This document shows positions 19,587 through 26,513 of a stretch of 64,000 bases of DNA, one piece after another; the first letter of the stretch is position 1; the number at the start of each line of letters is the position of its first letter. The notes beneath the pieces are model-generated. The model searched no databases. It saw only the letters and a program-made list of their open reading frames with translations, and was not told the DNA's origin. The stretch covers positions 35,778-99,777 of the forward strand of contig JAMLID010000010.1 in the NCBI GenBank assembly GCA_023954355.1, read 5' to 3'. A program made the position numbers and the translations under genes. The stretch comes from Oligoflexia bacterium (GTDB lineage Bacteria; Bdellovibrionota; UBA1018; CAIPTA01).

Positions 19587-20996
19587 GTGTCGTTTAATTC
19601 GATTTCGTTTTTACTTTTTTTTCCTATTACTACTTTATTTTATTTTCTTATTCCTAATGTAGTGCGGATTCCTTATTTACTTCTAATTAGCTGTATTTTT
19701 TATATGGCATTTATTCCGAAATTTATTTTCATATTATTTTTAGTCATAATAATTGATTATTCAGCCGGATTTTTTTTAGAAAAAACAGAGGGTAGAAACC
19801 GATTTCTTATCTTGATTTCAAGCCTGCTGGCGAATATTGGAATACTATTTTACTTTAAGTATTTTAATTTTTTTCAAGAGAACTTGATGCAGATTGCGCA
19901 GCTAATAGGTTGGAACTATTCGCTCACTACTTTGCAAGTAATTTTGCCGATTGGATTGTCATTTCATACATTTCAATCGATGAGCTATACGATTGATGTT
20001 TATTTTAAAAAGGCAAAAGCCGAAAGAAATTTTATCAAATATTCTACCTATGTATTGTTTTACCCTCAGTTAGTTGCTGGTCCTATTGAAAGACCGAATC
20101 GCTTAATACCGCAATTACAAGAGTATATAAAGTTTGATGCAGATAGGGTGGCTTCAGGGTTGCGTCTAATGACATGGGGTTTTTTTAAAAAAATAGTTGT
20201 CGGTGATCGAATGGGGGCATTGGTAGATCAAGTTTACGCTCAGTCTACTAATCAAAGTGGTTTGAGTTATTTAGTTGCTACAACCTTTTTCGCTTTTCAG
20301 ATCTATGCAGATTTTTCAGGATATTGCGATATCGGTCGAGGGGCAGCAAAAGTACTTGGTATTGAAATTATGAAAAATTTTGAGAGCCCTTATCTATCAA
20401 AATCAATATCAGAATTTTGGACTCGTTGGCATATCTCATTATCTTCGTGGTTTAAAGATTACTTATATATACCACTAGGCGGAAACCGAAAGAGTTACGC
20501 CAGAACAGTTTTTAATATTTTAGTCGTCTTTTTAGTTAGTGGCTTATGGCATGGGGCAAATTGGACTTTTGTTTTATGGGGATTTTTAAATTTTTTATTT
20601 CTATTCGTGCAGATGTCGTTCGGCAGAATATTTAATCTCCCTAAGCTATTTTCTATAGTACTTACTTTCTTCTGTATTGTTCTTACATGGGTGGCTTTTA
20701 GAGCCGAAAGCATAGAGCAAGCTTTAACTATATATTCAAAAATATTCTCTTTCGATAGTTTTTGGAATTCTGATTTGGGATTTGCTTATTCGTCAAAAAA
20801 TTTGTGGAATAGAGGTGTTTTAATTCTTGTTATCTTAATAACGGATTTTATTCGTCTACCAGATTTGCTTACACAGGCGAATAAGCCAAGAAGCACATTA
20901 TTGCGATGGTTGTTTTACATTTGTATGATTGTTATTACGGCGCAAGTCGCTTTTACTACCGTTCGTCAAAAGGAGTTTATTTATTTTCAATTCTAA
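19587..20996 (+). CDS. MBOAT-family membrane O-acyltransferase (AlgI-like)
   Basis: A polytopic membrane O-acetyltransferase that moves acetyl groups across the inner membrane onto an extracytoplasmic polymer. The GTG at 19587 is chosen as start because it gives the AlgI-type opening (M-SFNSISFLLFFPI); an in-frame TTG 60 nt upstream would add an atypical tail. Conserved AlgI segments are visible: YPQLVAGPIERP, FWTRWHISLSSWFKDYLYIPLGG and the catalytic His region SGLWHGANWTF. About 470 residues matches the family. The downstream SGNH-like gene overlaps or abuts it, the usual two-gene acetylation unit. The acetylated polymer is unknown. Confidence 0.88.
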   Translation: MSFNSISFLLFFPITTLFYFLIPNVVRIPYLLLISCIFYMAFIPKFIFILFLVIIIDYSAGFFLEKTEGRNRFLILISSLLANIGILFYFKYFNFFQENLMQIAQLIGWNYSLTTLQVILPIGLSFHTFQSMSYTIDVYFKKAKAERNFIKYSTYVLFYPQLVAGPIERPNRLIPQLQEYIKFDADRVASGLRLMTWGFFKKIVVGDRMGALVDQVYAQSTNQSGLSYLVATTFFAFQIYADFSGYCDIGRGAAKVLGIEIMKNFESPYLSKSISEFWTRWHISLSSWFKDYLYIPLGGNRKSYARTVFNILVVFLVSGLWHGANWTFVLWGFLNFLFLFVQMSFGRIFNLPKLFSIVLTFFCIVLTWVAFRAESIEQALTIYSKIFSFDSFWNSDLGFAYSSKNLWNRGVLILVILITDFIRLPDLLTQANKPRSTLLRWLFYICMIVITAQVAFTTVRQKEFIYFQF

Positions 20997-21975
20997 AAAT
21001 AAAATTTTCTTTTTTAAGTTACTGGCGGTTAATGCTTTATTGCTAATTATTTTAGCTTTTTACTTTGTTCGCTATGAGAAGCTGTATCAGTCAGATTACC
21101 TAACTTACTTTGGAGAAAGATCACTAAGAGTAGGTGGAAAAATCATTGAAGCTTTTAGGGTTCAGAAAAAATACGATGTGCTTTTATCAGGCGACTCTAG
21201 AGGGTATTTTCAATTGGATCCGGAAGAGTTTAAAAATAAGGGACTTGAGTCATTTAATATTGCTTGCGAGTCATGTGAGTTAATTAATTTTTGGAAAGCA
21301 TATGAGGCATTGGTATTAGAAAATAGAGTACGAACGTATATTATCTCTGTTAGCTCTTTTCAAATTAATGACTATTCAAAAGATTATACAGATATAGAGA
21401 ATTTTTCTTTAATGACTATGTTTGAGAGATCATATTTATTAAATACAGATTATTTTTCTAGCTCACTATTGTTTTATAATAATAAAATTTTACGAAAAGA
21501 TTTTTTCCCAAATGCCAATGGTCATCGTATAGAAAGTAAGATTAGGCAGGCTCGTGGTTATAAAGAGATCCCTGTATACGAAGGTAGTTTTAATGAGAAT
21601 GATTACCAGTGTAATCCCAAATTAATTTACGAACATCCGTGGTATGAAAAATACAGAAATTTAAAAGCGAGAAAACGTGTTTTAAGTTTTATTATAAATG
21701 AAATGAAAACTAAAAAAAGTCAGTTCGTATTGTTTAATGCTCCTCTTAATCCAGGATATAGAAAATGTATCGTAGGGACATTTGTTGAAAAGCAAGAGCA
21801 AGAGTTCGAAGATTTTTTTCGTGAGCTCACTAAGGGAGTTACGAATATAAAGTTTTTAGACTTTTTTAGTCGCCCAGAATTACTAACATTAAAAATTGAT
21901 GATTTTTCTGATACACACCATATGAATGCTAGAGGGGCTAAAAAATTATCTGCGTATTTAGCGGATCAAATTTAG
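20983..21975 (+). CDS. SGNH-like partner protein of the MBOAT acyltransferase
   Basis: A membrane-anchored extracytoplasmic protein with one N-terminal helix (LLAVNALLLIILAFYF) and an SGNH/AlgX-like domain. GDSRGY supplies the block I Ser and DTHHMNARGA the C-terminal Asp/His block; such proteins complete acetyl transfer after an MBOAT enzyme. The start is unusual. The reading frame has no ATG or GTG before the helix; an ATT at 20983 lies 7 nt after a strong AAAAGGAG, while the alternative TTG at 20929 would overlap the MBOAT gene by 68 nt and has no ribosome site. The ATT is preferred but unproven. Confidence 0.72.
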   Translation: MFNSKNKIFFFKLLAVNALLLIILAFYFVRYEKLYQSDYLTYFGERSLRVGGKIIEAFRVQKKYDVLLSGDSRGYFQLDPEEFKNKGLESFNIACESCELINFWKAYEALVLENRVRTYIISVSSFQINDYSKDYTDIENFSLMTMFERSYLLNTDYFSSSLLFYNNKILRKDFFPNANGHRIESKIRQARGYKEIPVYEGSFNENDYQCNPKLIYEHPWYEKYRNLKARKRVLSFIINEMKTKKSQFVLFNAPLNPGYRKCIVGTFVEKQEQEFEDFFRELTKGVTNIKFLDFFSRPELLTLKIDDFSDTHHMNARGAKKLSAYLADQI

Positions 21976-22004
21976 AACTAGATCTATTTATTGAATGGGA
22001 TATA

Positions 22005-22808
22005 GTGCACTCAATGGCGATTCATTTTGAGAAAGTTTCTTCTGTTGATTCTCGTTTACGTGAAAAGTATTTAAATCAGTTAAATTATTCACAAGAGTTT
22101 TATTTAGAATGGAGAGTTCAGGCGGGTACTCCCTTTCTTATTCAGAAAGACGAACAAACAATAGGCTATGCTGTTTGTCATAACCATGCGATCGTAGAGT
22201 GCTATTTCTTAGATATTGGTGACATGCTAGAGCGAAAGGCCTTTGAGCAGCTTCTTAAAGTAACAAATGCTAGTAGTATGCTTTGTAAGTCGTTTGATGA
22301 AAATGCATTGAGATTAGCTAAAGCAGTCTTACAAGAATCAAAAACTGTTGGGATCTTATTTCGAGAGTTTTCGAGCATCTTTCCACTAAAAAGTGACGTA
22401 ACTAGCAGGCCAGCTAGGCCAGAAGACTTAGAGGCACTTCTAGAGATTAACGACAATTTTTTTAGTGGATCTGAAGAAATATTAAACTTCATAGAGCAAG
22501 AACGACAATTTCTCTACTTCAATCAAATGGGAGAATTGCTAGGTTGTGGAATCGTTTCACAAATAGTCGAGGGAAGAAATAGCTATGACGTGGGGATGCT
22601 TGTGAATCCTAAGCATAGAAAAAAAGGGTTCGGATCTCATATAATAGCTCACATGGCACGCTACTGTTTAGATCGAGGTTGGGTGCCAGTATGTGGCTGT
22701 AGTGCTGACAATCTAGCCTCTAAAAAGGCGATTGAGAGAGCAGGCTTTTCTGGAATTCACGAGCTAATTGAGTTTCGCTTCGATCATAAAGACAGTTCTC
22801 TGGCTTAA
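22005..22808 (+). CDS. GNAT-family N-acetyltransferase
   Basis: A 267-residue protein whose C-terminal half (about 130-260) is a GNAT domain: VGMLVNPKHRKKGFGSHIIAHM carries the acetyl-CoA pyrophosphate loop (RKKGFG), followed by CSADNLASKKAIERAGF, the classic GNAT beta 6/alpha 4 region. The N-terminal half looks like a degenerate GNAT-type fold. The acceptor is unknown. GTG 22005 is listed as start with GGGA upstream; the ATG at 22014 is a credible alternative. Confidence 0.8.
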   Translation: MHSMAIHFEKVSSVDSRLREKYLNQLNYSQEFYLEWRVQAGTPFLIQKDEQTIGYAVCHNHAIVECYFLDIGDMLERKAFEQLLKVTNASSMLCKSFDENALRLAKAVLQESKTVGILFREFSSIFPLKSDVTSRPARPEDLEALLEINDNFFSGSEEILNFIEQERQFLYFNQMGELLGCGIVSQIVEGRNSYDVGMLVNPKHRKKGFGSHIIAHMARYCLDRGWVPVCGCSADNLASKKAIERAGFSGIHELIEFRFDHKDSSLA

Positions 22809-22928
22809 GTATTTGTATTTGCTGTGTTTTACAGGTGTTAACGATTTGGTAACAGAAATGCTATTAAGTACTCTTTTAATCGTACTCAGGGCTGGTCGCT
22901 TCTTCGGTTCAAATCCACTCACCAAATT

Positions 22929-22970
22929 AAAAAACCTGCCAACCGCTAAAGGGTTGTCAGGCTTTTTAAA
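22929..22970 (-). terminator. strong terminator, probably the original tRNA-Pro terminator
   Basis: On the minus strand a GCCTGACAACC / GGTTGGCAGG stem with a 7-nt loop is followed by TTTTTT; on the plus strand the same hairpin is followed by TTTTT, so it can act both ways. It directly abuts the left copy of the tRNA-Pro 3' end. Before the island inserted it would have lain just after the tRNA-Pro CCA end; on the plus strand it may end the GNAT transcript. Confidence 0.75.
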
Positions 22971-23002
22971 TGGTCGGGGTGACTGGATTTGAACCAGCGA
23001 CC
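22968..23002. repeat. left attachment site (35-bp direct repeat of tRNA-Pro 3' end)
   Basis: Identical over 35 bp to 28758-28792, starting at AAATGG and ending at GCGACC; covers the tRNA-Pro T-arm, acceptor strand and CCA. Because the original terminator lies directly outside it, this copy is the host's own tRNA 3' end, displaced by integration. Confidence 0.9.
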
Positions 23003-23037
23003 TAAGTAACTGTAATTACTTAATATCGAATACCGCG

Positions 23038-23054
23038 AGTAGCATGAAGTAGCA
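23038..23054 (+). repeat. two AGTAGCA boxes near the left island end
   Basis: AGTAGCA occurs at 23038-23044 and 23048-23054. The same heptamer occurs three times at the right end of the island (28606-28634), suggesting arm-type binding sites of the island integrase. Confidence 0.6.
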
Positions 23055-23080
23055 AGGTTCTTTGAGTTCACAAGAGCCGT

Positions 23081-23103
23081 CCTGCCTCTATCTAAGAGGC
23101 AGG
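23081..23103 (-). terminator. inverted repeat at the end of the integrase stub
   Basis: CCTGCCTC and GAGGCAGG form a perfect 8-bp stem with a 7-nt loop overlapping the stop codon of the stub. No T-run follows on either strand, so a terminator role is only possible. Confidence 0.4.
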
Positions 23104-23231
23104 ACTTTGGCTCCTACAACCTCATCTGGAAGATCATAGCCAAGTTTCTCTGTAGCCCCCTGAACATCCACGCCAGCCTTCCTAAGATAGCCGTTGGTGG
23201 TCTTGATCTGGCTATGGCCTACGATTGCCAT
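23088..23231 (-). pseudogene. C-terminal stub of a tyrosine recombinase (integrase)
   Basis: A 47-codon frame beginning MAIVGHSQIKTTNGYL. GHSQIKTTNGY matches the end of tyrosine recombinases: the conserved His of box II and, eleven positions on, the nucleophile Tyr, followed by about 30 tail residues. The R-H-x-x-R core, the rest of the catalytic domain and the N-terminal DNA-binding domains are absent, so it cannot be active. Its ATG lies 1 nt after the stop of the excisionase-like gene and AAGGAG precedes it, so the stub may still be translated by coupling. The upstream frame closes at TAA 23247-23249, which fits a deletion that removed the body of int. Confidence 0.8.
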
Positions 23232-23232
23232 G

Positions 23233-23460
23233 TCAGGCTCCTTTCTTTAGGAAAAGAGCCTTGCAATCCTTCAACTTGAATCTGAGTCGTCTTCCGAATT
23301 TATACGACTGAATCTGGCCTCGATAGACCATGATCCTTAAAGCGTTTTCGGTGATCGACAAATATTGAGCTGCTTCTTCTGTTGAAAGCCACTCGCGTTC
23401 TATTCGATTTTCAAAGAGCGATGAGCTAGGAAGCTCAAGAACTACATTCTTGGAGTTCAT
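23233..23460 (-). CDS. Excisionase / helix-turn-helix DNA-binding protein
   Basis: A 75-residue protein with a MerR-like excisionase helix-turn-helix (about residues 25-70): WLSTEEAAQYLSITENALR is the recognition-helix region, followed by a wing (YKFGRRLRFKLKD). In integrative elements such proteins direct excision and repress int. AAAGGAG lies 4 nt before the ATG. Its stop is 1 nt from the integrase stub, the standard xis-int order, supporting the island interpretation. Confidence 0.82.
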   Translation of the reverse strand: MNSKNVVLELPSSSLFENRIEREWLSTEEAAQYLSITENALRIMVYRGQIQSYKFGRRLRFKLKDCKALFLKKGA

Positions 23461-23545
23461 ACTACTCCTTTACAGGCTGCCCAGCAAGGGCAAATCCTTG
23501 TAGAAGTCCTGATAAAACCCTCAAATAATTGGAATCATTAGATTT

Positions 23546-23574
23546 ATAGCGTATAGACAAATGCAATACGCTAT
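23546..23574 (+). promoter_or_regulatory. operator/promoter of the toxin-antitoxin operon
   Basis: A perfect 9-bp inverted repeat, ATAGCGTAT and ATACGCTAT with an 11-bp spacer, lies 48 nt before the antitoxin. A sigma70-like promoter overlaps it (TAGACA at 23554-23559, TATGGT at 23577-23582, 17-bp spacing). Ribbon-helix-helix antitoxins bind such repeats and autorepress. Confidence 0.65.
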
Positions 23575-23621
23575 GATATGGTGTATCTATAGCCGTTTAA
23601 GCACGGTGAAAGAGGTTTACT

Positions 23622-23927
23622 ATGTCACTCGCAAGAAAAAGAAAGCCGCAGGTTTCCTTGAAGAAGGAAAGCACGGTAATGATTCGCACAGCTCCGCAGG
23701 ATAAAGTTCTCATTGAGAAAGCCGCCGATCATTTGGGGCTTACGGTGAGTTCCTTCATGTTGCAAAACTCAATTCGCGCCGCTCGTAAGGAGTTGTCGGA
23801 AGTTGAACGCACAAGCCTAACGGAACGTGATGCTCATGTGTTCTTTGCTGCTTTGACAAATCCTCCAGCTCCGAACGAAGCACTCAAAAAGGCTTTCAAG
23901 GACTACGCGAAGCAGTCCAGAAAGTAA
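23622..23927 (+). CDS. DUF1778 antitoxin (TacA-like, ribbon-helix-helix)
   Basis: A 101-residue antitoxin of the DUF1778 type. The N-terminal strand STVMIRTAPQDKVLIEKAA opens a ribbon-helix-helix DNA-binding domain, and the C-terminal half (FFAALTNPPAPNEALKKAF) is the toxin-wrapping helix typical of TacA. It neutralises the acetyltransferase encoded 9 nt downstream and should repress the operon through the inverted repeat at 23546-23574. Its role would be to stabilise the island. Confidence 0.9.
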   Translation: MSLARKRKPQVSLKKESTVMIRTAPQDKVLIEKAADHLGLTVSSFMLQNSIRAARKELSEVERTSLTERDAHVFFAALTNPPAPNEALKKAFKDYAKQSRK

Positions 23928-23936
23928 TTTGTCTTT

Positions 23937-24437
23937 GTGAGCAACTTTGAATTTCAGATCCTAGACAAGTCATTTGATCGTGCGCCGTTTGACTGCGGCT
24001 CGCCTGAGCTAAACGATTTTCTGAAAGCGAAAGCCCGTCAGAACCAAACGGCGAATTTCAATAGAACCTTCGTAGCCATTCAGTCAGGCGATAAGGCCAA
24101 GCGTGTTCTTGGCTTTTACAGTCTCAGCATGGGCGAGGTGGATTTATCTTCGCTTCCTGAAGAAAAACAGAAGAAGCTCCCTAAGCATCCCGTACCAGTC
24201 GCCCGAATGGGCCGACTGGCGGTTGATAAGTCAACCAAGGGGCAAGGCTTAGGAAAGCTCCTTTTAGTCGATGCGATGAAGCGGGTTCAATCTGCCTCGA
24301 CTGATGTTGGCGTTTACGCGCTTCTGGTCGATGCAAAGGATGATTCCGCAAAAGCCTTCTATAAGAAGTATGGGTTCATTGAACTAACCGATGAACCCAT
24401 GACCTTGTTTTTACCTTTGGCTTCATTCCCGCAATAA
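23937..24437 (+). CDS. GNAT-fold toxin (TacT-like tRNA acetyltransferase)
   Basis: A 166-residue GNAT toxin. TacT proteins acetylate the amino group of charged tRNA and block translation. The acetyl-CoA loop is in RMGRLAVDKSTKGQGLGKLL (about residues 81-100; QGLGKLL is the P-loop), and the C-terminal catalytic region AKAFYKKYGFIEL contains the Tyr commonly needed for activity. The opening SNFEFQILDKSFDRAPFDCG matches the family's start. GTG 23937 is the start, 9 nt after the antitoxin stop. The two genes form one operon. Confidence 0.9.
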   Translation: MSNFEFQILDKSFDRAPFDCGSPELNDFLKAKARQNQTANFNRTFVAIQSGDKAKRVLGFYSLSMGEVDLSSLPEEKQKKLPKHPVPVARMGRLAVDKSTKGQGLGKLLLVDAMKRVQSASTDVGVYALLVDAKDDSAKAFYKKYGFIELTDEPMTLFLPLASFPQ

Positions 24438-24719
24438 TTAGGCAACGGAAGGCAAGGAATCAGTCTTTTTAGAAGACTTTTTCTTTTCCTTATCATCGAC
24501 ACCATAATGAGCGCGGATAGCTTTTCTCAATTCTTCAGGAAGATCGGCGTCCGTTCGTAGAATGGAGCCAAGCATCTTCTTTTCGTCAAAGTGTGCGGTC
24601 CTAAGATTCTTCACGTCGGTTTCTGAAAAGAACTTACTGACGTTCTGGAAAATATAGTTGGCAATAGACTCGGAATTCTGCCTATGATACTTTAAGAAAA
24701 GTATTCGACCTTTGGCATT
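24438..24719 (-). pseudogene. 3' fragment of an unidentified gene
   Basis: A minus-strand frame of 94 codons open from a TAA at 24720-24722 to a TAA at 24438, with no ATG near its beginning. Codon use and composition look coding: a basic-hydrophobic opening (KGRILFLKYHRQ), an amphipathic middle, and a lysine-rich tail (KEKKKSSKKTD). I do not recognise the family. The frame breaks 8 nt from the first guanidine-III riboswitch, so it looks like the end of a gene cut off when the riboswitch cassette was joined here. It is convergent with the toxin gene, its stop directly adjoining the toxin stop. Confidence 0.5.
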
Positions 24720-24729
24720 TTATTGTGCC

Positions 24730-24770
24730 CCTGACGAGGAGAACCGCACCAGGATTCGCAAAGACGGCTC
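24730..24770 (+). promoter_or_regulatory. guanidine-III riboswitch (ykkC-III) before the LysE-family exporter
   Basis: A 41-nt element aligning without gaps to the guanidine-III riboswitch of known structure, as I recall it (CCGGACGAGG...AAGACGGCGC). Conserved GACGAGG, ACC-GG and AAGACGG cores are present. The P1 helix covaries: CCTG pairs with CAGG where the known aptamer has CCGG with CCGG. In P2, A13-T40 replaces C13-G40 while G12-C41 and the C15/C16/G17 pairs are kept; A14-C39 and C18-A35 are mismatched. It ends 14 nt before the exporter ATG. Guanidine binding normally turns expression on. Confidence 0.82.
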
Positions 24771-24784
24771 TTAGATTGGGTCGT

Positions 24785-25420
24785 ATGTCGTTACTCAGTA
24801 TTTTCATTCAAGGCTTTGTCCTCCAAGCCAGTTTGATCTTGGCGCTTGGCGCTCAGAATATTTTTGTTCTGAACTCCGGACTTCGGAGGCAAAGGCACCT
24901 TCTGGTTGCTTTTGTGTCCTCAATTTGTGACACGCTTCTTATTTTTGTAGGAGTGCTTGGCGTTGCAACGATCTTCGTACAAATCCCCATTCTGAAGATT
25001 GGACTTGGAGTCGTCGGCGTCGCTTTTCTGTTCTTTTACGGACTGTTGAAGTTAAAAGAAGCCAGGGACGGAGTGGAAATCTCGCTTGATTCAAAACAGA
25101 CCACGACGATCCGGCAAACCGTTCTTACAGCTCTTGGATTCAGCCTTCTTAATCCTCATGTTTATCTTGATACGGTCGTACTGGTTGGCGGTTACTCATC
25201 AAAGTTTAGCCAAATTACCGAGAGATTTTATTTTGGCGCTGGGGCCTCGGCGTTCTCAACAATCTGGTTCTTTGGTCTTGCGTTGCTGGCTTCATGGGGA
25301 AGCAAACTCCTCGGCAGCCCCAAAGCAATGCGTATCGTTTCTTTGGTTTCGGGATTGATCCTGGTGATCCTAGCAATAAAACTCGGAAGCGATGTTGTTG
25401 GCTGGATTCGCGGTCAGTAA
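24785..25420 (+). CDS. LysE/RhtB-family amino acid exporter
   Basis: A 211-residue inner-membrane exporter with six hydrophobic segments. The LysE signature is clear at the start: GFVLQASLILALGAQNIFVLNSG with the conserved G-x-Q-N. The closest named relatives by eye are LysE/ArgO, exporters of basic amino acids. ATG 24785 is the start; the GTG 60 nt upstream lies before the riboswitch and would read through it. The gene follows a guanidine-III riboswitch, which suggests it exports guanidine or a guanidino compound such as arginine. The PaiB-like gene follows after 8 nt. Confidence 0.87.
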   Translation: MSLLSIFIQGFVLQASLILALGAQNIFVLNSGLRRQRHLLVAFVSSICDTLLIFVGVLGVATIFVQIPILKIGLGVVGVAFLFFYGLLKLKEARDGVEISLDSKQTTTIRQTVLTALGFSLLNPHVYLDTVVLVGGYSSKFSQITERFYFGAGASAFSTIWFFGLALLASWGSKLLGSPKAMRIVSLVSGLILVILAIKLGSDVVGWIRGQ

Positions 25421-25428
25421 GGAGATTT

Positions 25429-26055
25429 ATGTACCGTCCAAAAGTTTTTGCAGAAGATCGCATTGAAGTTCTCCACGATTTTATCAAAGAGCACCCTCTG
25501 GCTACAGTTGTTACGGCGGGGCCAAACGGCATTTTGGCAAACCTCATTCCAGTCAGCCTTCATGCCGTCGGCGAAAAAGGAACATTGAGGCTTCATCTTG
25601 CCAAAATGAATCTTCAGGCCGACAGACTCAAAGTTGGAGATGAAGTGCTCATGGTTTTCCATGGGCCGCAAAACTATGTTACTCCGAATTTTTACCCCTC
25701 TAAAAAAGTTCACGGAAAAGTCGTCCCGACCTGGAATTACTCACTTGTTCAGGTTCGTGGAAAGGCAAGCGTAATCGACGATCCAAAGTGGGTACTTGAG
25801 CAGATCAATGATTTGACTGAGGCGATGGAGAAAACCAACGAAACTCCGTGGAAAGTCAGTGATGCGCCGGAAGACTACATTCTTTCGCAACTGAAAGTCA
25901 TTGTTGGGGTCGAAGTACCGATTGAAACGATCGAGGGCAAATTCAAAGTCAGTCAGAATCAATCGAAAGAAAATAACGAAGGTGTTGAGCAAGGATTCTT
26001 GAAGCAAGGAGATCATCAAATGGCGTCCTTGGTCGCTGAACGTCGGCGTTCTTGA
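25429..26055 (+). CDS. paiB: PaiB-family FMN-binding protein
   Basis: A 208-residue protein of the PaiB family, split-barrel FMN-binding proteins linked in Bacillus to regulation of sporulation and protease genes. The family start MYRPKVFAEDRIEVLHDFI is intact, as are the HP-ATVVT strand, the FHGPQNYVTPNFYPSK segment and the VPTWNYSLVQVRGKASVI block. ATG 25429 is preferred because GGAG lies 5 nt upstream. It overlaps no gene but sits 8 nt behind the LysE-family exporter, so it should share the riboswitch-controlled transcript. Its job beside an exporter is unknown. Confidence 0.88.
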   Translation: MYRPKVFAEDRIEVLHDFIKEHPLATVVTAGPNGILANLIPVSLHAVGEKGTLRLHLAKMNLQADRLKVGDEVLMVFHGPQNYVTPNFYPSKKVHGKVVPTWNYSLVQVRGKASVIDDPKWVLEQINDLTEAMEKTNETPWKVSDAPEDYILSQLKVIVGVEVPIETIEGKFKVSQNQSKENNEGVEQGFLKQGDHQMASLVAERRRS

Positions 26056-26084
26056 TTTAATAAAAAACTTTGGCAATAAAGTCA

Positions 26085-26125
26085 CCTGACGAGGCGAACC
26101 GTACCAGGCTCCGAAAAGACGGCTC
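26085..26125 (+). promoter_or_regulatory. guanidine-III riboswitch (ykkC-III) before sugE
   Basis: A second 41-nt guanidine-III element, aligned gap-free with the first (29 or more of 41 bases identical by eye) and closer to the known aptamer because U18-A35 is retained. P1 is CCTG with CAGG; the core GACGAGG, CCGTACC and AAGACGGC is intact. It ends 17 nt before the sugE ATG, with AAGGAG between, so ligand binding could expose the ribosome site. SugE/Gdx is the typical partner of this riboswitch class. Confidence 0.88.
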
Positions 26126-26142
26126 TAAAGAAGGAGAGTCGT

Positions 26143-26472
26143 ATGTCTGTCACTTGGGCTTGGGTTATTCTTGGTATCGCTGGTCTTTTAGAAGTCTGTT
26201 GGGCAATCGGATTAAAATACACTGAAGGGTTTACGAAACTCGGCCCCAGCATATTTACGCTGACGACGCTTGCCGCGAGTATGTACCTGCTCGCCAGGGC
26301 GAGCCAAGTTCTTCCAATTGGAACAGCCTATGGCGTATGGGTGGGAATCGGAGCGATGGGAGCAGCGATTTTAGGAATTTTTCTCTTTAACGAAGGAGCA
26401 TCACCGCTTCGTCTGTTCTTTTTGGGATTATTGCTGGTGGCGATCATTGGCTTAAAGCTCACGTCCAGATAA
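26143..26472 (+). CDS. sugE: Guanidinium exporter SugE/Gdx (SMR family)
   Basis: A 109-residue small multidrug resistance protein with four helices. The essential Glu is in [17 protein letters not shown] (E17) and the loop-helix [19 protein letters not shown] matches Gdx proteins rather than quaternary-amine pumps. Gdx exports guanidinium in exchange for protons as a dual-topology dimer. AAGGAG precedes the ATG and a guanidine-III riboswitch lies directly upstream. The pairing agrees fully with established guanidine-resistance units. A hairpin terminator overlaps the gene end region. Confidence 0.95.
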   Translation: MSVTWAWVILGIAGLLEVCWAIGLKYTEGFTKLGPSIFTLTTLAASMYLLARASQVLPIGTAYGVWVGIGAMGAAILGIFLFNEGASPLRLFFLGLLLVAIIGLKLTSR

Positions 26473-26485
26473 CTTAGTTGCGCCG

Positions 26486-26513
26486 AACCAAAGGGGCTTA
26501 AGCCCCTTCTTGT
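26486..26513. terminator. bidirectional hairpin terminator
   Basis: AAGGGGCTTAAGCCCCTT is a perfect 18-bp palindrome with outer CAA/TTG-type pairing. It follows sugE by about 14 nt, is trailed by TTCTTGTT, and contains the TAA stop of the convergent zinc-ribbon gene (26498-26500), so it can serve both transcripts. Confidence 0.6.

Noticed and set aside
22906..22924. tRNA-3'-end-like string GGTTCAAATCCACTCACCA
   Set aside because: Only six bases separate the T-loop from ACCA, where a tRNA needs twelve, and no acceptor or anticodon stem can be formed upstream.
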